Made by a program: the position numbers and the translations under genes
Origin: Oscillospiraceae bacterium
Lineage (GTDB): Bacteria > Bacillota > Clostridia > Oscillospirales > Acutalibacteraceae
Reading direction: 5' to 3'
Length of the DNA: 6,696 nucleotides
NCBI GenBank assembly: GCA_009786735.1
Contig: WQRM01000086.1
Span: 1 to 6,696 of the forward strand
The notes under the pieces: generated by a model
What the model was told of the DNA's origin: nothing
Database searches by the model: none
Seen by the model: only the letters and a program-made list of their open reading frames with translations
Shown here: positions 1 to 4,670 of the stretch, one piece after another
Layout: the number at the start of each line of letters is the position of its first letter
Numbering within the stretch: position 1 is the first letter of the stretch

Positions 1-370
1 CGTGCCCCTGCATCGGCCCGGTGGGATACAGCGGCAGACCGTCTGGTCCTAGCGCAATGCTGTCCAGCATCGGCGAAAGCTCGCCCAGCCGTGCCACCAC
101 TTCGTCGGCGTTGCCGCCAGCGTCAGCAATCAGCTGCGGCAGAATCTGTCCCAGCAGCTCGGCGATGGAACGCACCGCTGCGCCGTCAATCACCGGCGGC
201 CACACTTGCAGCGGGTTGTCGCTGTCTGGGTGCAGATACAAGTGGCTGCCGCCATAGCCCGGCACAATGATCACGGGTGTGGGGTCAGCGGGCGCGTTTG
301 CGCGTGTGGCGATGGGCAGCGCGGTCAACAGCACGAGTGCTAGCAGCGCTGAAAAAAACTGTTTGCTCAT
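1..370 (-). CDS. Secreted LCAT/lipase-like alpha/beta hydrolase, N-terminal part (cut by window edge)
   Basis: The reading frame opens with ATG at 370 and runs without a stop off the left edge (123 residues visible). Residues 1-26 look like a signal peptide: a lysine at position 3, a hydrophobic core rich in Leu/Ala, and an A-N-A cleavage site after residue 26. The mature protein begins PADPTPVIIVPGYGGSHLYL. A hydrophobic strand followed by PG-x-GGS-x-L is typical of the first strand and oxyanion region of LCAT-like lipases and acyltransferases. The nucleophile elbow (GxSxG) and the rest of the triad would lie outside the window, so activity cannot be confirmed. The protein is probably exported and acts on a lipid or ester outside the membrane. 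It could instead belong to another alpha/beta hydrolase family. The start codon has no Shine-Dalgarno sequence; the promoter position suggests leaderless translation. It is codirectional with rpsU but has its own promoter. Confidence 0.65.
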   Translation of the reverse strand, partial: MSKQFFSALLALVLLTALPIATRANAPADPTPVIIVPGYGGSHLYLHPDSDNPLQVWPPVIDGAAVRSIAELLGQILPQLIADAGGNADEVVARLGELSPMLDSIALGPDGLPLYPTGPMQGH

Positions 371-376
371 ACTTAT

Positions 377-405
377 ATTATAGCGGAAATGGCGAATAAA
401 GTCAA
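377..405 (-). promoter_or_regulatory. Sigma-A promoter of the LCAT-like gene, probably giving a leaderless mRNA
   Basis: On the minus strand there is TTGACT (405-400), a 17-bp spacer and a perfect TATAAT (382-377). Only six bases (ATAAGT) separate the -10 box from the ATG at 370-368, so initiation at the usual distance falls on or next to the A of the start codon. There is no Shine-Dalgarno sequence in the gap. The -35 box almost touches the T-tract of the rpsU terminator. Confidence 0.85.
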
Positions 406-406
406 G

Positions 407-432
407 AAAAAACCTCTCCACACACGGAGAGG
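407..432 (-). terminator. Intrinsic terminator of rpsU
   Basis: Seven-base-pair GC-rich stem CCTCTCC/GGAGAGG (413-419 with 426-432) with a six-base loop, followed on the minus strand by TTTTTTC (412-406). It lies 11 bases after the rpsU stop codon. In the plus direction the stem is followed by CTCTTTTG, a weaker tail, so it may also stop reverse transcription. Confidence 0.9.
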
Positions 433-443
433 CTCTTTTGTTG

Positions 444-620
444 CTACTTGAATTTGCGCTTGCGTGCAGCTTCGGATTTCTTTTTGCGCTTCACCGAAGG
501 TTTTTCGTAGTGCTCACGTTTGCGCACTTCTTGAATGATGCCATCACGCGATGATTGCTTTTTGAAGCGACGCAGTGCGCTGTCCAAGCTTTCGTTTTCT
601 TTCACGCGTACTGTACTCAT
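444..620 (-). CDS. rpsU: Small ribosomal subunit protein bS21
   Basis: This is a 58-codon gene. The protein starts [20 protein letters not shown] and ends in a strongly basic tail ([15 protein letters not shown]). The N-terminal [15 protein letters not shown] block, the central [12 protein letters not shown] block and the basic C-terminus are hallmarks of bS21, and the length matches clostridial members. bS21 binds the 30S platform near the 3' end of 16S rRNA, close to the anti-Shine-Dalgarno region, and assists mRNA recruitment during initiation. The start at 620 is fixed by a strong Shine-Dalgarno sequence seven bases upstream. The gene is monocistronic: it has its own consensus promoter and its own terminator. 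In many Bacillota rpsU is followed by yqeY; here the next gene is instead an unrelated secreted hydrolase with a separate promoter. Confidence 0.97.
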   Translation of the reverse strand: MSTVRVKENESLDSALRRFKKQSSRDGIIQEVRKREHYEKPSVKRKKKSEAARKRKFK

Positions 621-627
621 GGGTTTT

Positions 628-636
628 CCCTCCCCT
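628..636 (-). promoter_or_regulatory. Strong Shine-Dalgarno sequence of rpsU
   Basis: AGGGGAGGG on the minus strand ends seven bases before the ATG at 620. It is an extended purine-rich site able to pair with the 16S rRNA 3' end, and it fixes the rpsU start. Confidence 0.9.
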
Positions 637-675
637 CATCTGGCAAATGATGATTGTTTTTGCACAACGTATTCT

Positions 676-704
676 ATTATAACGCAAATGCGCGGGCTTG
701 TCAA
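676..704 (-). promoter_or_regulatory. Consensus sigma-A promoter of rpsU
   Basis: On the minus strand there is TTGACA (704-699), a 17-bp spacer and TATAAT (681-676): both hexamers match consensus exactly. Expected initiation near 669 gives a leader of about 49 bases before rpsU, in keeping with high constitutive expression of a ribosomal protein. Confidence 0.93.
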
Positions 705-717
705 CCCCAAATTTGCG
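683..717. repeat. Inverted repeat CGCAAAT/ATTTGCG around the rpsU -35 region
   Basis: CGCAAAT at 683-689 and its exact reverse complement ATTTGCG at 711-717 are separated by 21 bases. They flank the rpsU -35 box and part of its spacer, and lie just upstream of the mannosidase -35 box. Half-sites two helical turns or more apart can be operator sites, but seven-base arms may also arise by chance. No regulator is encoded nearby. Confidence 0.3.
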
Positions 718-727
718 AAAATACTAT

Positions 728-756
728 TTGCTTTTTGCGCGCGGCTGTTGTATAAT
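728..756 (+). promoter_or_regulatory. Probable promoter of the mannosidase-HAD operon
   Basis: A perfect -10 box TATAAT at 751-756 is preceded at 17 bp by TTGCTT (728-733), which matches the -35 consensus only in TTG. Initiation near 763 would give a leader of about 42 bases. The weak -35 box suggests that an activator or another form of regulation may contribute. It is divergent from the rpsU promoter; the two -35 boxes are 23 bases apart. Confidence 0.7.
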
Positions 757-791
757 TAAGGTAACGCCTAATCAGTAAGTATTTAAAATAT

Positions 792-797
792 GGAGGG
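792..797 (+). promoter_or_regulatory. Shine-Dalgarno sequence deciding the mannosidase start
   Basis: GGAGGG lies seven bases before the ATG at 805. An upstream in-frame ATG at 790 overlaps this site and has no Shine-Dalgarno sequence of its own, so 805 is the better start. Confidence 0.88.
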
Positions 798-804
798 AAC
801 TACC

Positions 805-3732
805 ATGGTCAAACAAGCGATCGAACGCAAACGCCTGCAACATAGCCTCAACCAGCTGCTGCAAGCGGCCTATCAGCCCCTCGCTGCGCTGCAGTGCGAC
901 ATGTGGCACACCCGCGAGCCCGTGCCATTTGCCGAGCGCACCAGCGGCAAGCACCGCAAGCTCAACATCGGCGACATTTGGGCGCAGGAAGTCTTTGACT
1001 GCGCGTGGATGCACGTCACCGGCCAACTGCCCGCGGACATCCGCCACGACGACCCCAGCCTGCGCTTTCTGGTTGACCTCGCCGGCGAAGGTCTCATCGT
1101 CAGCCCCACCGGCGAAGAGCTGCAGGGCATCACCCTGTGCAAGAGTGTGACGAACATCTTCACCGGCGATATGGGCAAGCGCGTGGTGCTGCCCCGCGGC
1201 GGCATCGTGGACGAAACCGGCAAGGTGGAGTTCTGGATTGACGCGGCCGCCAACGACCTCTTTGGCAACCGCCACGCCACCAAGTTCCATCGCTTTGCGC
1301 TGCGCCAGCTGCACATCGCCCGTGTGGACGAAGCCAAGCGCAAGCTCTACTATGACTGCGCGGTGCTGTTGGGCGTGTATGACGCTGACACCAAGTCAAG
1401 CTACAGCCAGGAAATCTTCGCCGCCGTAGCCAACGCGCTGCAAAGCGGTGACGGCAGCGCCCTGCAAGCCTATCTCGCCACGAAAAACGATGACCCCAAC
1501 GCCTTCGAGTACAGCGCGCAAGGGCACTCGCACCTTGATCTCGCTTGGCTGTGGCCAATTCGCGAAACCAAGCGCAAGGGGGCGCGCACCTTCGCCAGCC
1601 AAATGATGAACATCGAGCGCTACCCCGAGTATGTGTTTGGGGCATCGCAGGCGCAACTTTACCTGTGGATGAAAGAGCAATACCCCGACATCTACGCCAA
1701 GGTTAAGGCGCTACACCAACAAGGCCGCTGGGACATCCAAGGCGCAAACTGGGTGGAGCCCGACAGCAACCTCATCAATGGCGAGTCGCTCATTCGCCAG
1801 TTTTACTATGGCAAAAAGTTTTTCCGCGAAGAGTTCGGCGTTGACCCGCGCGTGCTGTGGCTGGTGGACAGCTTTGGCTACAGCGCATGCTGGCCGCAGG
1901 TGATGCAACTGGCCGACGTGCCCTACTTCCTCACCCAAAAGCTCAGCTGGAACACCGTGAACACCTTCCCCTACCATACCTACCACTGGAAGGGTCTCGA
2001 TGGCGGCGAGCCCGTGCTCGCGCACATGCTGCCCGAAGACACCTACAACGCCGCAGCCAGCCCGCATCAACTGACCAAAGGCGAGAAACGCTACAAAGAG
2101 CGCAAGGTCTCGCGCCGCGCGGCATCGCTGTTCGGCATTGGTGACGGCGGCGGCGGCCCGGGTTTTGAGCATCTGGAGCGCGCACAACGCATGACCGACG
2201 TGAAAGGTCTGCCCAAGTATACCCAAGAGAGCACCGAAGCGCTCTTCGACAAACTCGCCGCCGAGGATGACGGCAACTACGCCACTCACCAAGGCGAGCT
2301 TTACCTTGAAAAGCACCAAGGCTGCTACACCACGCAGTCGCGCACGAAGAAGTTCAACCGCAAGTGCGAGTTCCTTCTGCGCAACTATGAACTCCTTGCC
2401 GCCCAAAGCAAAGGCGACCTGCCCATCAGCAAAGAAGAGCTCGACACCCTGTGGCAGGAAGTGCTGCTTTATCAATTCCACGACATCCTGCCCGGCAGCA
2501 GCATCAGCCGCGTGTATGAAGAATGCGAAGCGCGCTATGCGGTCATCGTGCGGCAGCTGCAAAGCGGCATCGCCAAGCTCGCCGAGCAGCTCTATGGCGG
2601 CAACGCGGCGGTCAACCTCAACAGCCATGCCTACCAAGGCGTGATGAAAGCTAACGGCGCATGGCGTTATGTGGAAATTCCCGCTTTTGGCGCTGTGAAC
2701 CTTGAGAAAGCCCCCCTCGTCGCCGACTTCCACGCCAAATCCCGCAAGCAAGTCATCGAAAACGACTGCGCCCGCGTGGTCTTCCACGATGGCGTGATTG
2801 TGTCGTACATCCACAAGCAAGCTGGGCGTGAAATCGCCAAAGGTCCGCTCAACGTATTTAATCTTTACACCGACATCGGCGACTGCTGGGATATCCACCC
2901 GCGCGCCTACTACAAAACCCCGCACCAAACCGCCAAGTGCACGCAGTTTTATACCATCAGCTCCGGCGCACGCACCTGTGCAGTGGTGGAGTTCAAGGTC
3001 GGCGGCACGGTCATCCAGCAAGAGATCTTCCTCACCGACGGCAGCCCGCTGTTGCGCTTCCGCACCAAAATCCAGCATCGCGGCAAGCATTGCATGCTGC
3101 GCGTGGGCTTCAACCTGCCCATGGGCGACAACGCCAGCTTCAACATCCCCTATGGCCACATCGAGCGCGCCACCACCGAGAACAACAAAATCGAAAAGGC
3201 GCAATACGAAGTCAGCGGGCAAAAATTCGTTGACCTCACCGACGGCGACTACGGCGTCACGCTCATCAACGACAGCAAGTACGGCTTCCGCTGCAAAAAC
3301 GGCTACCTAGACATCAATCTGCTGCGTTCGCCGCGCGGTGGCCCGGGCAAGAACGTGGATCAGGGTGAACACACGCTTGAATACGCACTGTATCCGCACG
3401 AAGGTCCGCTGGGCAGCGATGTGTACGCACAGGCTTACTTCCTCAACAACCCCATCCTGCGCACCGGCGACGGCAAGGCCAAGCAAGCCAAGCCTCTCGT
3501 CACCACCACCAACGAGAACATCGTTGTCGAGCACGTCAAAATCGCCGACGACGGCAACGGTTTGCTCTTGCGCATCTACAACAGCAGTGCCGAGCCGCAA
3601 ACCGGCGAAGTGCATGTGGCAGGGCGCAAAGCCAAGCATTACACTGGTGTGATGGAAGAAGATGACCGCGGCACCGCCACCGAACAGCACACCTTGCCCG
3701 GCTTTGCGTTGAAGATTGTGCGCTACGTGTAA
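805..3732 (+). CDS. Glycoside hydrolase family 38 alpha-mannosidase
   Basis: The protein has 975 residues, a usual length for a bacterial GH38 enzyme, and no signal peptide, so it is cytoplasmic. GH38 enzymes are Zn-dependent retaining exo-alpha-mannosidases. Residues 1-230 form an N-terminal region. The catalytic domain starts near 237 with QGHSHLDLAWLWPIRE, where H243 and D245 match the first zinc ligands. WLVDSFGY carries D355, the expected nucleophile and zinc ligand. The family signature GDGGGGP is at 446-452. The middle helical domain ends with YQFHDILPGSSI, where H559 matches the last zinc ligand. The rest is the beta-rich C-terminal region, with the typical GEHTLEYALYPHEGP segment. 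All expected catalytic residues are present. The likely substrates are imported alpha-mannosides or mannose-containing oligosaccharides; linkage specificity cannot be read from the sequence. It is the first gene of an operon with the HAD gene. The start at 805 was chosen by its Shine-Dalgarno sequence. Confidence 0.95.
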   Translation: MVKQAIERKRLQHSLNQLLQAAYQPLAALQCDMWHTREPVPFAERTSGKHRKLNIGDIWAQEVFDCAWMHVTGQLPADIRHDDPSLRFLVDLAGEGLIVSPTGEELQGITLCKSVTNIFTGDMGKRVVLPRGGIVDETGKVEFWIDAAANDLFGNRHATKFHRFALRQLHIARVDEAKRKLYYDCAVLLGVYDADTKSSYSQEIFAAVANALQSGDGSALQAYLATKNDDPNAFEYSAQGHSHLDLAWLWPIRETKRKGARTFASQMMNIERYPEYVFGASQAQLYLWMKEQYPDIYAKVKALHQQGRWDIQGANWVEPDSNLINGESLIRQFYYGKKFFREEFGVDPRVLWLVDSFGYSACWPQVMQLADVPYFLTQKLSWNTVNTFPYHTYHWKGLDGGEPVLAHMLPEDTYNAAASPHQLTKGEKRYKERKVSRRAASLFGIGDGGGGPGFEHLERAQRMTDVKGLPKYTQESTEALFDKLAAEDDGNYATHQGELYLEKHQGCYTTQSRTKKFNRKCEFLLRNYELLAAQSKGDLPISKEELDTLWQEVLLYQFHDILPGSSISRVYEECEARYAVIVRQLQSGIAKLAEQLYGGNAAVNLNSHAYQGVMKANGAWRYVEIPAFGAVNLEKAPLVADFHAKSRKQVIENDCARVVFHDGVIVSYIHKQAGREIAKGPLNVFNLYTDIGDCWDIHPRAYYKTPHQTAKCTQFYTISSGARTCAVVEFKVGGTVIQQEIFLTDGSPLLRFRTKIQHRGKHCMLRVGFNLPMGDNASFNIPYGHIERATTENNKIEKAQYEVSGQKFVDLTDGDYGVTLINDSKYGFRCKNGYLDINLLRSPRGGPGKNVDQGEHTLEYALYPHEGPLGSDVYAQAYFLNNPILRTGDGKAKQAKPLVTTTNENIVVEHVKIADDGNGLLLRIYNSSAEPQTGEVHVAGRKAKHYTGVMEEDDRGTATEQHTLPGFALKIVRYV
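3681..3703 (+). repeat. Direct repeat copy 1, in the 3' end of the mannosidase gene
   Basis: About 23 bases beginning CGAACAGCACACC and ending CGGCT recur at 4467-4489 with two mismatches (21/23). This copy encodes the EQHTLPG segment close to the mannosidase C-terminus. The two copies bracket the last codons of the mannosidase and the whole HAD gene. Confidence 0.7.
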
Positions 3733-3734
3733 CC

Positions 3735-3739
3735 GGAGG
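3735..3739 (+). promoter_or_regulatory. Shine-Dalgarno sequence deciding the HAD gene start
   Basis: GGAGG lies nine bases before the ATG at 3749. A closer ATG at 3741 is one base from the site and meets a stop after three codons. The upstream in-frame ATG at 3716 lies inside the mannosidase gene and has no such site. Confidence 0.88.
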
Positions 3740-3748
3740 AATGCGGGA

Positions 3749-4456
3749 ATGAAATACACAACGATTATTTTTGACGTTGGTGACACGTTGCTTGAAGAGT
3801 CCCCGAAACCATTCGAGATGTACATCGATCGGCTGGTTGACATGGGGCTCACGGTTACGCAAGCGCAAAAGAAAGACATTAAAGACAGCATCGCCAAGGC
3901 TTCTAACGAGCAAATCGCCAAAGAAGAGCAGGGTGCTCCACGGATGTCGGACAGGGAGTTTGACTTTATGCTTGACATGGCAGTGTTGGGATGCATCTTT
4001 CCTGCGGATGCGGACAAAACCGAGCATCAAATGGCGTTGAGAAAAAGAGAGTTCCCAAAACCCGAGCTTAGGATTATCCCCAACGCCGTTGAAACGCTTG
4101 AAGCGTTGCTTGAAAGAGGTTATCGTCTGGCAATCGTGTCTAATCACAGAAAATCTCTTTTGCAACGCTTAGAGGCGCTTGGAATCGCAACATATTTTGA
4201 ACACATCATCGTCTCTGATGTCGTGGGCGTTGAAAAGCCTGATCCGCGGATTATGCAGCTGGCACTGGAAGCGATGTGCGTTGAAGCGAAAGATTGTCTT
4301 TACGTTGGCGATCATCCGTTTGATGTGTTGTGCGCAAAAAAAGCTGGAATGGATTGCGCTTGGCTTGCCGGCGAAGACGCGGTGTTGCCCCAAACTATTC
4401 TCTATCAAGAAGATTATCGGGTCAAGAATTTGCTGGATTTGCTGCACGTATTGTGA
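3749..4456 (+). CDS. HAD-superfamily hydrolase (probable phosphatase, subfamily IA)
   Basis: The protein has 235 residues and all four HAD motifs. Motif I is IIFDVGDTLL, with nucleophile D9 and acid/base D12. Motif II has S131 in LAIVSNH. Motif III has K163 in GVEKPDP. Motif IV is VGDHPFD, with D188 and D192 binding Mg2+. A helical cap between about residues 16 and 105 places it with the subfamily I phosphatases such as phosphoglycolate phosphatase or YjjG-type nucleotidases. It probably hydrolyses a small phosphorylated metabolite in the cytoplasm; the substrate is not evident. It starts 16 bases after the mannosidase stop and must be co-transcribed, so a sugar phosphate is a reasonable guess only. 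Its GC content in sampled lines (about 47%) is clearly below that of the mannosidase (about 62%) and of the amidohydrolase (about 57%), and its codons are more often A/T-ending, which suggests separate acquisition. Confidence 0.92.
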   Translation: MKYTTIIFDVGDTLLEESPKPFEMYIDRLVDMGLTVTQAQKKDIKDSIAKASNEQIAKEEQGAPRMSDREFDFMLDMAVLGCIFPADADKTEHQMALRKREFPKPELRIIPNAVETLEALLERGYRLAIVSNHRKSLLQRLEALGIATYFEHIIVSDVVGVEKPDPRIMQLALEAMCVEAKDCLYVGDHPFDVLCAKKAGMDCAWLAGEDAVLPQTILYQEDYRVKNLLDLLHVL

Positions 4457-4466
4457 GAAGACACCT

Positions 4467-4489
4467 CGAACAGCACACCCTGCACGGCT
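4467..4489 (+). repeat. Direct repeat copy 2, after the HAD gene
   Basis: This near-copy of 3681-3703 has 21 of 23 bases identical and starts 11 bases after the HAD stop codon. In one frame it reads LEQHTLHG and then a stop, echoing the EQHTLPG of the mannosidase C-terminus. It is non-coding here. It may be a remnant of a mannosidase 3' end displaced by insertion of the HAD gene. Confidence 0.65.
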
Positions 4490-4506
4490 GAGATGAGCAA
4501 ACAAAA

Positions 4507-4543
4507 CCAAACCGGAATCACACAGATTCCGGTTTTGGCTTTT
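4507..4543 (+). terminator. Intrinsic terminator of the mannosidase-HAD operon (probably bidirectional)
   Basis: Left arm CCAAACCGGAATC (4507-4519), five-base loop ACACA, right arm GATTCCGGTTTTGG (4525-4538) with one bulged T, then CTTTT on the plus strand. On the minus strand the stem is followed by TTTTGT, so it can also stop transcripts arriving from the right. It begins 50 bases after the HAD stop codon. Confidence 0.9.
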
Positions 4544-4575
4544 GCAGGCACAAAAGATGCAATCCTATGGCGGGG

Positions 4576-4613
4576 AATAAAAATCACGCTCCCACGAATA
4601 GTGAAAGCGTGAT
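4576..4613 (-). terminator. Intrinsic terminator of the permease-amidohydrolase operon
   Basis: ATCACGCT (4583-4590) pairs exactly with AGCGTGAT (4606-4613). An inner CAC/GTG pairing (4593-4595 with 4601-4603) is separated from the outer stem by a 2x2 internal loop. On the minus strand the stem is followed by a T-rich tail (TTTTATT, 4582-4576). It lies 57 bases after the amidohydrolase stop. There is no T-tract in the plus direction, so it is specific to minus-strand transcripts. Confidence 0.82.
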
Positions 4614-4670
4614 AATCGGGCAAAAAAAGGTGCGATGGAGCACGCGACCGAGCCCCACCGCAGGTGGTTA

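Noticed and set aside
535..759. A 74-codon plus-strand frame across rpsU and its promoter
   Set aside because: It is antisense to rpsU and runs through both divergent promoter elements; the translation is not protein-like.
621..804. A possible riboswitch or T-box in the divergent intergenic region
   Set aside because: The predicted leaders are only about 42 and 49 bases, too short for known riboswitch classes, and no conserved core or antiterminator is visible.
772..1314. A 180-codon minus-strand frame covering the mannosidase start and promoter region
   Set aside because: It is antisense to the mannosidase N-terminal coding region, has no convincing ribosome site, and its stop lies among the promoter and leader elements.
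1711..3222. A 503-codon open frame on the minus strand inside the mannosidase gene
   Set aside because: It lies opposite a clear GH38 gene with all family motifs. Long antisense frames are common opposite GC-rich genes with strong codon bias. Its translation is low-complexity, rich in Ala/Val, and resembles no family I know.
3716..3748. An upstream in-frame ATG that would extend the HAD protein by 11 residues
   Set aside because: It overlaps the mannosidase 3' end and has no Shine-Dalgarno sequence, while the ATG at 3749 has GGAGG nine bases upstream and gives a standard HAD N-terminus.
4493..4612. A 39-codon plus-strand frame starting MSKQNQTG after the HAD gene
   Set aside because: It has no Shine-Dalgarno sequence, runs straight through a strong terminator hairpin, and its residues are encoded by the stem arms. 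The shared MSKQ with the LCAT-like protein is coincidence.
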